Of a stretch of 64,000 nt of DNA, positions 52,971-64,000 are shown in pieces. The DNA lies in assembly GCA_036874045.1 (NCBI GenBank), contig CM072339.1, positions 19,943,501-20,007,500 of the forward strand, given 5' to 3'. This DNA is from Cymodocea nodosa (taxonomy: Eukaryota > Streptophyta > Magnoliopsida > Alismatales > Cymodoceaceae). The notes beneath the pieces are model-generated. The model was not told the DNA's origin, ran no database searches, and saw only the letters and a list, made by a program, of their open reading frames with translations. The position numbers were made by a program, and so were the translations under genes. Each line of letters starts with the position of its first letter. Position 1 is the first letter of the stretch.

Positions 52971-55900
52971 AGGATTTAAGAAAAAAGAAAGAAAGTTTTT
53001 AGTTGTAAGTATTTGAACTTATGTGTAATTAGGGGAAGTTTAAGGGTTTTAATGTAAATTGCAAAAAAAACACCTTCATCGAGCTAATTAGGGGACTTTT
53101 GCGCACCTTTTAACACAAGTTGAGCTGATAAAATTGTGTAATGAGCTAAGCTTGTAAATCATATCAAATCTCTTTCATTTAAGGTTTGCCTCAATTGGAC
53201 CCTTGAATGTCTACTTTATTGCGATTCTAGCTTGTGGAACATGCGAATCTCGAGTATTGATCTCATCATCAATGTTATTTTTACTCTTGGTTGCGTTTCT
53301 ACCCTAATTGGTGTAATCAAAGTTGATGATCAACTTGGTCAAAGACAATGGTCAACCATTGACTAATGGTGGAGCTGCTTCTTTTAATCACCTATGGCAC
53401 ATCATTTGTCCACTTAGATGTATAGATTTTCCATCCATCAAGTGTTAAGCACTGCCTCAATGCTCACATTTTTGGGATTGATGTATTTTCAAGATTGTTT
53501 TATGTTTCTAAGGCATTTTTGAAGTCTTCTAGGTCTAATTTCTCTTTATTAAATGATATTTTAGATGAACGAATTACACTAAAATGATCAAAAAGACGTT
53601 TGGAACAAACCTTGAAAATTTCATTTTTGACTTTTTTCTCTCTTTGCCATGTTATATTAGCATGATTCATGGTACATGTTGAGCTATATTTTTAGCTCAA
53701 GCTTTACTGCAAGTGCACAGTTCTTTTGGTGTACATGGCAAATACAGGTTATTCTTCCACAATGATTGTGTTTATGACTTAATCAACTATTACTCAACTT
53801 GTTCTTCAAGCTCTTAGGTATACTTCAGTAAATTAATGACATGTGAATGTAGAATAATCAAAGTTAACACAAGCTCACAAATCATGCAATTTCAAGGTAA
53901 TTTGTAGTGGAAAATGGTGATGTGAATCAATTTCTTTACTTATAAATCTAACTCATTCAATTATAACATGCACACAAGTTCCACGTGATTTCAGAAGTGA
54001 TATCAATGCATCAATATTAAGGAAAAAAAAATAAAACAAGAAGGTTCAATAGACTATACTACTATATTCTAATTTATACTAAATACATGCAACTATGCTA
54101 TTTGCTAATCTAGCTAAACTATACTATACTACTTGCATTAGAAATTCTTTTTGGAGATTGATTAGGACAAAATGTGATCAATATAAGATATAACAAACTT
54201 AATTAACTACTGAAATTAAAATTAACAACTAGATATAAGTGATAGGTTCTTCATTCAAATGAACATCAACACTTATTTTCTTCTTCTTTCAATTCACACC
54301 TTCTTCTCAAATGCGCCAAGCCACCATTGATGAGTGTCATTCACTCGTGTGAAACCTCACCAACAGCCCCAACAATACACGTGAATAGAGGATGCAAATT
54401 AGAAGTTGAAAACAAGAATTAAACATTCATATACATTCATTGAACTCTATCTAGCTAAGAAGACATATAATTGAGATGTTCACCACCATTTCTCATCAAT
54501 TATTCCTTCTATACAAGAAAATAATAAACTCTAAGAGTTGTCACTGCCTTAGGAGCTTCTTATCTTCTTCTCTAGAGCTTTGAATTCAATGGAACTTGGC
54601 AGCAAATCCACCTCCAAGCTTGGACGTCTTCTCCTTAGCCCTTGGAATGGTGAATAGCATGAATGGATGGTCTCTCTTTGGAAGCACAAGCCTCACCTCC
54701 AAGATTCTTCTCCTCCTTCTTTCTCTCCTTGGAAACACTAAGTTGTTGGCCGAAATTCCTCTCCCATTGTATTTATGTTGTTTTGTCTTCTCTCTCTTTG
54801 ATGTGGCACCTTGGTTTTATCACCAAGCCAATAAGATGCCATAGATCTAGGAGGGCCAATAAGGTGTTGGCATGTCCTCTTCTTTAAAGTTTAGTCCACC
54901 AACTTTTGATTCTTTACATCTTCTTTGGTCTTTTGCATTAAGCTCCTCCCATATATATGTTAACTACAATTAATGGAAGTTGAACTCCAAGAGACGTTAG
55001 CCAACATAGGACATGCAAAAATAAATCAATGTGTTTCATGTAAAATTATATCCAATGGGGGATGCACTTGTTAATTAAATTTCTATATTGCACCATATTT
55101 CAAGACTTATATTACCCATAATTAATATCATTTATCCATCATAGATATATAATATCATACAAAATTACTTATAAAATTCATTAAAAATGGGCAAAATTAA
55201 AGCTTGAATAGTACACCACGTCATCAACCCTAACACATAGTGACCCTTGATTGGTTAATCAAAATATCTTTATTAGATGAACAAATGAAAGCGTGACATG
55301 TGACATCCTACTTCCTCTTTCTACCACATCGACATTAAAAACTAACTAAGGTGTAACACATTGCAATATAGCTAGCACTTCCTTTATTGATATTCTTCCC
55401 TTTAATGATCTAGATTTGATAATCTACGATCATATTTGATGGTTGGGATTTGGTCAGCATCTGATAGCCCATGCCCTCCTGGCTTAAATCCAACAACTCA
55501 AATCTAATCAAACTCATCCCTTGATCTATCAGCCTAGATCAGTTCTCCACCTGATCAATAGCTCAGATTGTGCTCAACTGACAACTTTAAGTTTTCATGA
55601 TCTGATCAATGGCTTAGAATCCATCCTATCTCTTTGATGATCTAATGGTCCAAATTCATTTGATCAAACGATCATGATCTATCTCCCTCTTTTCCCTCGT
55701 CGGCCTACCCTCCATCTCTGATGCTAGTGGCTTCTACCATCAATGATGGCCTTCATAAGCTTCTTGAGGTGCCTAACGACTCCTCAGCTTCTTTACGAGA
55801 TGGTGCATGTTCAATGCACCAAGTTGTCCATGTCAACCTTGTGCATCACTTTTGCACCTCCCTCGTGTTTAACGTGGCCCTTTGATCTCTATGCGACGAT

Positions 55901-56280
55901 TACATCACTTCACCTTCTAGCCAATGGATGTACGTAGGATGATGTTTTAGCTTCCAAACTCTCCACCATTAATGTTATGCATTTAAAGTGTCGCTTCCTA
56001 TTGACGTTGATTGTTGCAATTCCTCGACTGGTGTTTAAGACTTAAAAGTATATATTTTAAGGACTATAATTGCAGTAAAAGATATTTTATTGAGATTAAT
56101 TCTACAATATTATGACAAGAAATACGTTTTTAAGGAAATGAATTGATTAAGTACTAAATGAAGATTATTTACGTAAATTAAGAAGAAAATATAAGTTATT
56201 AAGTTTAAGAGGAATTTTAGATTTATGAAAAATTCTAAAGAAAAATGGCTAAGTCCTTAAAGAACTTGTAGACTTAGGGC
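52971..56280. other. AT-rich repeat-type intergenic sequence, no gene
   Basis: No recognisable coding sequence. Open frames at 54596-54887 and 55743-55937 are Leu/Ser rich, without homology. Sections such as 55440-55680 repeat TGATC-type words (CTGATCAATGGCT..). Likely old non-autonomous transposon remnants. Confidence 0.4.
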
Positions 56281-56480
56281 AAAGAAACTTTAAAAACTCA
56301 TTGAGTTATGTTGAAAACTCAGATTTAATGAGAAGTACTTGCATGACTTAAAAACTTACATGTATCCTTAAAAAGGTTATAAAACTAGTTGAGTTATAAA
56401 AGAATACTTAAAAAGTTATAGGGTTATGCTTAAAAACTCATAGGGCTATGCTTAAAAACTCATAAGGTTATTGAAAGTCA
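56281..56480. repeat. Short tandem repeat with TTAAAAACTCAT units
   Basis: The word CTTAAAAACTCAT(A/T)GGG(C/T)TATG and variants recur, with two adjacent near-identical 22-base units at about 56421-56465 and looser copies upstream. Confidence 0.6.
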
Positions 56481-59400
56481 TGTGAAACTTAAGATTTTCA
56501 TGTGCTTTCTTATTTATTATTATTTTATTTTGAAATATAGTGCATGACTGCTCAATTATAGTTAGAAGATAGGAAAGAATGCCTCTATTAGATGATTGAA
56601 GAATGTGAGATCATGGAGAAGAATTATAAAAAGGACATTAGGCTCAAAGAACAATAGGGGATCCTCGAGAAATCTCAAAAATTGAGTTGTGAAGAGAGGA
56701 ATTGGAGATTTCTACAAGAATGAAATACTTAGTAGTGGATACCTCTCTTCAACCTAAAAGATTCTTGCATGAACAACAATTCGATTTCAACTTTTGAAGG
56801 AGCAACAAACTCAATAGTGGGCCTGCACTTCAACATCCAACAATTTCAAATATTCAGGGTGATGCTTGGACGTTGAAATTATTAATACAATTTATATTAG
56901 TATTAATGCATATGTTAAACATGTTTGGACGAGTTTTAAATTACATTAAACTTTACTGTAAGACTTTTTTAATAATGAAAAACTTATAGAAAATTTGTAA
57001 ACTTTCTAAATTTATCTAAATCTATTTAATAAAAATTTATCTTAGTTATATGTTAAGTAGCTTGAATGCTTAATGTATTTAAGGAATTTTCTACAAGACT
57101 TCTTTAGTAGCATGGAACTTGTAGAATTTCTAAAAGTCCTTTTTGTATTCAACCAAGTGTTAAGTGTGTTTTATGTGTTTGCAATAGTTATTTAAGTATC
57201 GTGAGTTATATATATTAAGTCAGTATTTGTATTTTAGGTAGCTGTCTAAAAGAAAAAAAAAAAAAAAAAATATACACAGATAGAAATATCTCACCTCAAA
57301 ATTTACAAATTAATCATCTAAAGATAATTCACTTTTGGATTTTTTAATTGTCACTAATTTCAAAAAATTTAAAGTATTGTGCTTAAAAAATTAATTTGCT
57401 AAAGTTAATAGATGATCCTCTAGCCAAATATCAACTATTAACTAAAGTTGTGCTTTTAATGTAAAACATTAATTAAAGATGATAAATTTCTTTGATTAAT
57501 CACTAATCAAGGATTTTGAAACATATCTTATATAATTCATTGAACCCTTGAATTTCAATAAAATTATTAAAATCAAAGAATCACAAAATCATAGAACTTA
57601 AAAATTTTATGTAACTATTGTTATAAGGTTAATTAAATGGTGTAAAAATTAATTAAATGCTATAAAATTTAAATATCCTTAATTCCTTGAGGAGACGACT
57701 TTTTAATCATTTGAACTAAACTATAATGACTAAAATGACAATTGATTGTATAAATTACATCTATTCAATTGAAACACTTAGAACTTGAACACTTAAGTGA
57801 ATGACTATGTAATAACCTAAGAACATCAAAAACATTTAATTAACTAGCATAGCTCCTCGATTGCCATTTGCCATCAATGCAAATGAATGCTTGCTCTACC
57901 CAAACACTATCATTTCATCTCCTAGCCATGTGCCTAAAAGGGTTATGTTGTTCTCTTATTGGTGCATTGACAAATCGACAAATCCATAGATCTAGAGACC
58001 TTTGGCAAGAAGTAGTGAAGTTCCCCTTCCACCTTCAACTCCTTTATTGAGCTTTTGAAGCCTTGTTGCATCTCTCACTTGACCACTAGATCATCCATTG
58101 GGCTTCCTTCAAAAGCCTTTGCCAAATTGTTTGTAAATCTTTGATTTCCTCTACCAAATTGTTTGTAAATCTTTGGTTGCCTTTGTGAAATCATCTATAG
58201 ACCTCCAAAATAGAACCTCAAGCTCCCTCTCCTTCATGAGCTTCAACACCATCCCTTCTACTAAGCCTCTATGAGCTCCTACCTCCATTAAAGCCTTTGT
58301 GAGCTACTACCCATACTAAAGCCTCCACTTGTCTCTACTAAGCTTTGCTACTCCTTTGAAGTTGTCAAACTCCTCCCATTCCCCTAAAGCATTCAGTTAG
58401 CTCCACTTGCTCCTTCAAAGCCTTCATTGAGCTCCACCCATTGACACCAAAGCCTCTACGAAGATCATCGTGAGCTCCATTACCAATTCAACAAAGGTTG
58501 TTGTGAACTTCATCGTCACCTTCGCCACTAAGTTAGCCAACTTTGCTGCCACCTCCACCATCAAGTTGGTTAGCTCCGTCCTTTGCTCCACTTGACTAGC
58601 CACAATAAGCTCCATTGAGCTACTACATTCACAATTAGAAAAAGTTGTTGGACCACCACTCCATTATTGGATTTTGTCATTCTCAACATCGAATACAACT
58701 CTCCCAAACCAAATACAGACTTGCAATTCAACTTGTACATAACAACACTTTTACAGGTGTTTAACATGCTTTCAACAAGTCTTGTGCTAGACATAGACTT
58801 ATCATGTTGGTCAATCTCTTAATCGTCATACCTTGGTTGGTGAGTGAACAATGCTAACCAACTTGTGGCCCCCAACCATAGGACGTGATGCCCATCTACC
58901 CCATAGATGTAAGGTTTGTGACCCTAAGCCCACCAAAGGCTTACACTAACCTAATTCACCCAATTCTTAGGATTTCTTCCAACATTCATGCATCCTATTG
59001 TCTCGAGTCATGTATCTTCATGTATGATTTGTTGGCCCCCCTCACCAATGGGTAGTAGTATGGTCAACTACATTGCTTGATCGACATTAGGCCTTGACTT
59101 GTTAATGTTAGACTCATTTAGTCTAGGCCTATCTAGGATTCATCCTCAAATATAAATGAAGGATGTTGTACACAATTATCTTATAGACCCTAAGCTCTCT
59201 TCATTTCAAGTTTATTGGCTTGCTCTCCTTTGGGTTAATTGGTTTAACCCCTTTTCTTGTGTTATACATATAATGCACTTGCATTCAACATACGCATACA
59301 CTAGTACCTATTAAGCATTTGAGAGACCAACCTAAAACATCTTCCCAATGCTAACATCATCCTCTTTTTAAGATATAGATGTCACTTGCATACATCGCAT

Positions 59401-59540
59401 TACATTGTATCTTAAAGTTTTCTTAGTTTACCATTTTAATAAACTAGGTGATGACTCCTTTCCTTGAGATATGAGTGATTCTCAAGTATTGAGTAAGGGA
59501 TGTCAGCCAATTTACTCTATCAATGGTAATGCCACAATTT
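56481..59540. other. AT-rich intergenic sequence, no gene
   Basis: AT-rich at 56481-57840 with a poly-A tract at 57250-57270. 58200-58620 has repeated AGCTCC/GCCTCCACC words that give a repetitive minus-strand frame (MELIVASQVEQRTELT..., 58615-58424) of low-complexity helical composition. I take this as a decayed minisatellite, not a gene. Confidence 0.45.
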
Positions 59541-59541
59541 A

Positions 59542-59956
59542 CATGATTATCATTTTTTAATCTATTACATTTTATATGTTGGTTTGTGGATAATTACCCT
59601 TATAATTATGTCATGGCCTAATCATAAAGATAGGAAGCTATGATATTATGCATATAATTAAGATTGAATATTCAATTGGCTCCTAGGCTATAATGATAAA
59701 ACTTGTATATGATCATGAGCCCAAGTTATAGGACTTTATATGTGACCATGATTATCATGTTTGAATCTATTACATTTTATATGTTGGCTTGTGGATAATT
59801 ACCCTTATAATTATGTCGTAGCCTAACTACAAAGATAGGAAGTTGTGGTATTATGCATATAATTAAGATTGAATATTTAGTCGACTCTTAGGCTATAATC
59901 AAAAAACTTGTATATGATCATGGGCCCAAGTTATAGGACTTTATATGTGACCATGT
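59542..59956. repeat. Tandem duplication, unit about 205 bp
   Basis: Copy 1 (59542-59746) and copy 2 (59747-59956) share CATGATTATCAT, TCTATTACATTTTATATGTTGG, GTGGATAATTACCCTTATAATTATGTC, AAGATAGGAAG, TTATGCATATAATTAAGATTGAATATT and GTTATAGGACTTTATATGTGACCATG at a constant 205-base offset with few changes. Confidence 0.9.
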
Positions 59957-62008
59957 CATAGCTTTTAGTTGTAATTATCGTGAATTGTATGATTATGTGA
60001 TTTGTTACTTGTCATGACATATTTAATTTATGTTATAATTTGATAAATTAATAAATTTATTTGATTCACCTTTTTATGATAGTATAGAATATTATGCTTG
60101 TAGATGTATGTTAAATATATTTTAGGTGACTTAAGATATATTTGTTGAGTTGTGGCTTATTAAATTCTTTTATGTGTTTTTCAAATCCTAAGGCTTAGTT
60201 GGAAAACTTGGTGAAAAGGAGGACTATTATGTTTTGGTTGCTTGAGATGAAGTTTGGAGTTTATAGTCTTCTTTTATATTTTATTGTAAATAGTTAACTT
60301 ACGAGATAAGAAATAGACCTCTTTTTTTATGGTCCAGAAGACATTTAGACTATGACTTATTTAATAAAAGTTCAATTATATTTTATGCAAGAAAGTTTTT
60401 ACATATATTTTATAAATATGAATTTAATAATAATACGGTGATTGCTATATTTTTTTGAATTTTCAAGACATGACAAGATCAAATCAACATAAAGCGAGTT
60501 TGGCCATGTCGATTAGACCTCTTCTTGTTGGGTGGAATAGTATCAAGCCAAGCCTTATCACCTTTAGTTGCACCAACCTTAGTCATCCTTCCCATTCCCT
60601 GTATCATCATCAAACAAGGGTTTAGCCATTACATTTTTATAGCAATTTCATTCAAAGCATTATTGCATTCCATGTAAGTAACCAAACACAATATCATAAT
60701 ATATATATATAATGAAAGAAGTCTTGGATTCAATTTCATGCAAAATCCTATAAACATAAAGGGATCATCGCTTACAGAAGGAATAACCGGTAATTTGGAA
60801 GTTTTGTCTTCATTTAAGGCCCGCATGCAGTTCATTCGACATGCATGGTTTTACACCAAGTCTAGCTTCGTTAATTACTGACTTGACTTATAAGAAAGGT
60901 TGGTCAAAAAGGCCAGCAGCATTGTGGGAAGGAGCTAGCAATGGGATCGATCGTAAGAAATATAATTGATCAGGCAATGGTTGGTACCAGGACGTACGAT
61001 GAAGATCATTGAACTAACATCCATAAAATAGAAGTTGATCAAAACAAATTGACACTACTGTTTGATGGTGATTCTATTAATAATTGAACTTTTTTTGCGA
61101 TCATATATATATATATATCATGTAGTTTTTCTAGCTACCGTTGGTCCGTAAAAATTAAAATAATACATGTGTTGTATCATTTTTTTTAATAATATATGGT
61201 AGAGTTTACGTTTACCAGCAATGCTCGAGTTTGAATAAAAACTACGTGCGTGCACTGTTTATTTTCGTGGTACGTAGTTATTACAGTTGATTTACATGCT
61301 TGGCATCTTTGTTTTATTTTAGCCGTGTTGGGTGTGTGGCAGATGACGTACACGAGTAGACATATCTGCGTATAAAAATGAAGGAGAAGAAGGTTATTTA
61401 AGTGCAATTACGATTAAATTTCCAAATGTATATACGCGACGCACTCACCGTAAGCATGCGCGACATCTATACATCAATTGCATCATGTGGATCGTGTGGA
61501 TCCGATTTACTCGAGTTGAAATCAATCCTGCTCATCCCGGTTTCTTTGTTTGGGGGGCTTAATTACACCAACGAGAAATTAAAGCCGGAGCATTAGCCAC
61601 GCATGATGACATGACACGAATTAGTGCTATGCCTAATCATGAAAAGCACCCGCTCATTATTATATTTAAACACGAAGTGGATATGCATGACCATCGGTGC
61701 TTGTTCCGATACTCCCACTTATTGGTTGTTACTGTCACGGTACGTGTTAATCACTTAATTTTCCATTTATTTATCATTAAATACCAACATAAAGTCACCA
61801 TTATATATATATCAATTTCTTGTTCAAGTTGGAATAAACAAGGAGAATATGCGTATGCTATCTATTCACTGTTTTATTTTTCATAATAATAATAGTATTA
61901 TTACTACTTTTTTAATTATTAAAACTACTTCTGTTGATTAGCAACTGCTGCTCCATCTACACTTCGTTGCATTGATCGAATCGAGTTAACGAAAGCAAGA
62001 AAGCAGAG
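59957..62008. other. Intergenic spacer, no gene
   Basis: AT-rich, with TA runs near 60702 and 61107. A 68-codon minus-strand frame at 60835-60629 looks somewhat coding (VIPSVSDDPFMFIGF) but matches nothing I know and has no visible splice partners. Confidence 0.45.
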
Positions 62009-62025
62009 GAGGGGGGGGGGGGGGG
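62009..62025. repeat. Poly-G tract
   Basis: A run of about 16 G follows AGCAGAGGA and precedes AGAAGAAAAA. Runs of this length are hypervariable and hard to sequence. G-quadruplex formation is possible. Confidence 0.8.
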
Positions 62026-62162
62026 AGAAGAAAAAAATAATACTTTGAATGGCTTCTACGCTTACGGGTTCCGCACGTCTCTTTTTGTTTTTTTCTGCAG
62101 GGAATTCCAAAGTCCAAACCCACCTAGACCACAAGAGAAAAGGAGGAATTCAAATTTCATTG

Positions 62163-62163
<1 letters not shown>

Positions 62164-62231
<68 letters not shown>
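62164..62231. repeat. Long (GA)n microsatellite
   Basis: About 33 uninterrupted AG units. It inflates a meaningless Arg-Glu repeat reading frame in two frames. Likely polymorphic in length. Confidence 0.95.
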
Positions 62232-62233
<2 letters not shown>

Positions 62234-63458
62234 ACAAATGTGGACAGAAGAATTCGTAATGGAAATAGAAGAAAAGGGTGATCATATTCACAATGTTCAC
62301 GTCAGATTGAGATGACTTGAACCCTTGCCTTATCAGCGCACTGTGTGGTCTTCGGACTCGTCCGTTCCTTCCTCTCCACTTCATTTTCATCTCTCGCTCT
62401 CTATGATTATTATTATTATTTATTTATTTTTTCTTTTTTCGGGAGAAGTTCCTCTGCTCTTCCCAGCCACTTACCCAACTAACCCAACTGTATTTTAAAC
62501 CACCAGCCGTTTCTGCATTTCCATCCAACGCACTCTTCCGATCCCACCGTCTTGTGCTCCGAACATTAATAGAAATAGAAATGCTTTCTTAAAAATGCAA
62601 TGTAAAGAATTGCGTAATCAAATTGACTTTTCATAATACGAATTCAAAGCATAAATGAATACTACTGTTATCTATGTAATGAAGAAATATCATTCAATTG
62701 CATTTATTACATATTTTGATTACATTATATTATATTACCATGCATGCCATGCAATTTCCAAGTACTGTAACGCGAAGGACGTGCTGCAAGATTTTATTAA
62801 CTGGGATTTGGATCTTGCCAGGAAAGGGAAATTAGACCATATGCATGGTCAAGGCAACCTAATATGCATGACTTTCAAAGCCAAGAATAACTTATTATTG
62901 AAGATGCATGTGATACCGTGAAAGGGTAATTACAAAAGCCTTTCGGTCAAACATGTGCATTTAATCGTAAACTTAATTCCCAGTGGCATGTGCAACATTG
63001 TTATTATCATGGAACAGGCAACCTAAATTAGACTTATCATATATTTATTTAACTGCATAATCATTCTTAAACACGTACGAAAGATTTTAACTGTACAACC
63101 GTGTCCATGTGCACAACATCCCAGTATTCTTCTCAACTTGCATGTATGTCCCGTATACTTGGAGGGAAGCCATTCCTCCCACACATGCAAAGAATATCAA
63201 ACCGCCTACAGTCCTACTATTATATATATGTATATTAATTCCTTTCCCTCCTAACCCAAGCACAAACATCCCAATATATTCACATGAACGTACCCAAGCA
63301 AAGCAAAAAACCTATATAATTTAGAGTCTTATATGTGGCTGGATTTCTCAACTTCCATCGCTATTTCTTGTATTTCCCACAACTTTCTCTGTTATCAACC
63401 TTTTTTTTCCTTCCAGACTTCATTTTCTGGAAAACATGTATGTGCTGCTTCCTTCAGC
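62232..63458. other. Spacer upstream of the right-edge gene's 3' end
   Basis: AT-rich with no recognised gene. An 88-codon + strand frame at 62655-62921 has no homology. 63250-63458 may contain the 3' UTR of the minus-strand gene at 63459. Confidence 0.4.
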
Positions 63459-63746
63459 TTAAGCGGTTAAGGGCGCACGGTGGGGTATTCCCTTCCTCTT
63501 GCTGGTCCTGTAGTTGGTGATGGGAGGGGTGCCCGGAGAAATGCTGCTGGCGCTGTTTCCGCCGGCGTCCTCGCCGGGAATCTTTTGGACGTCGATTCTT
63601 CGGAGCTTCTTCGGAGAGGACGAGTCGTTATCGGACTCTGACCAGTAGGAGGCGTCTCGACTGACCTTGTGCCGTAGGGAGAAGGTCAAGCCCAGGTCTC
63701 GTTTCATGCCATTCAACTGGATGGAAGAAGAGGGAGAGCTTGTCAT
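63459..63746 (-). CDS. Small plant protein of unknown function (possible)
   Basis: Minus-strand frame open from 63833 to TAA-equivalent at 63459; the likely translation start is ATG 63746, giving about 95 residues, though a splice acceptor (CATCCAG, exon beginning at 63716) is equally possible, making it a last exon. The end shows acidic-basic and Ser-rich segments (SYWSESDNDSSSPKKLRR, then PGTPPITNYRTSKRKGIPHR). GC content is higher than the spacer, and codon use looks coding. I do not recognise the family. Sequence right of 63746 may contain its upstream exon or promoter; the window ends at 64000. Confidence 0.45.
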   Translation of the reverse strand: MTSSPSSSIQLNGMKRDLGLTFSLRHKVSRDASYWSESDNDSSSPKKLRRIDVQKIPGEDAGGNSASSISPGTPPITNYRTSKRKGIPHRAPLTA

Positions 63747-64000
63747 CAGATGTTGGAGCAGGAGAAAGGAAGGAGTCCTTGTTGATGCAGTGAGTTTTAA
63801 TGGAAGTTTGAAGACCGTAATCATATAATTCAAAATTGGAAGGGATTGAAAGCATCAGAATTCAGTGCGGGGAAGAATCAGACGGTAAACGAATTGATCT
63901 TGAAGACTAATAGCAACTACTCAAAACAGTTTAAGGAAAACCACTCGAATCAAGGAAAAACATAAGAAATCAATGCTGGTTCTGTTCACGGCCTCCGGGC

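Noticed and set aside
54596..54887. Overlapping + strand frames of 74-82 codons in a Leu-rich stretch
   Set aside because: Frames overlap without clear coding bias, and the surrounding sequence looks like old transposon DNA.
58424..58794. Minus-strand frames with repeated ELT/VEL words
   Set aside because: Produced by a decayed AGCTCC-type repeat; no start context or family match.
62045..62315. Two overlapping + strand frames with long Arg-Glu repeats
   Set aside because: They are read-throughs of the (GA)n microsatellite; flanking parts have no homology.

Overview
The window is nuclear DNA of a flowering plant. It is AT-rich, has GT-AG introns, long intergenic stretches, microsatellites and many decayed retrotransposons, and its proteins belong to plant-specific families. 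I cannot name the species. Recognisable genes occupy the left half and a few islands on the right. The rest is transposon debris and unannotatable AT-rich spacer.

Left part, 1-21.8 kb, + strand: the 3' two thirds of a phototropin-2 type blue-light receptor kinase, in 18 exons (2766-21814). It has an intact LOV2 domain and a complete AGC-VIII kinase domain. LOV1 and the N-terminus are not in the window. Its introns are full of mobile DNA: a minus-strand copia element at the left edge, a tandem array of TRIM-like mini-retrotransposons flanked by a perfect 5-bp repeat (7248-7946), a compound copia element with two gag regions (10564-14757), and RTE-type LINE scraps near 17 kb.

The next genes are a complete eight-exon MATE/DTX efflux transporter (+, 22670-26354), a broken copy of the mitochondrial ribosomal protein bS31/THX gene (-, 27177-27432), and a ten-exon gene (-, 29033-32811) encoding a leucine-zipper plus DUF547 protein. 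A transposon nest follows at 38.7-43.8 kb: a LINE is split by a copia element, and the copia interior holds an inverted Ty3/gypsy gag fragment.

Two single-exon, same-strand paralogues of the PADRE (DUF4228) family lie at 44.4 and 48.8 kb (-). Both have an N-terminal myristoylation-type MGxCFS start. A cluster of five TTGACT W-box motifs lies 1.4-1.7 kb upstream of the second. From 51 to 63 kb I see no gene, only repeats (a GTTGAG-rich minisatellite, a 205-bp tandem duplication, a long GA microsatellite). A small minus-strand gene of unknown function lies at the right edge (63459-63746).

Exon coordinates were worked out by hand from reading frame, splice-site consensus and resemblance to known families. 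The genes are not an operon-like unit; they are independent neighbours.
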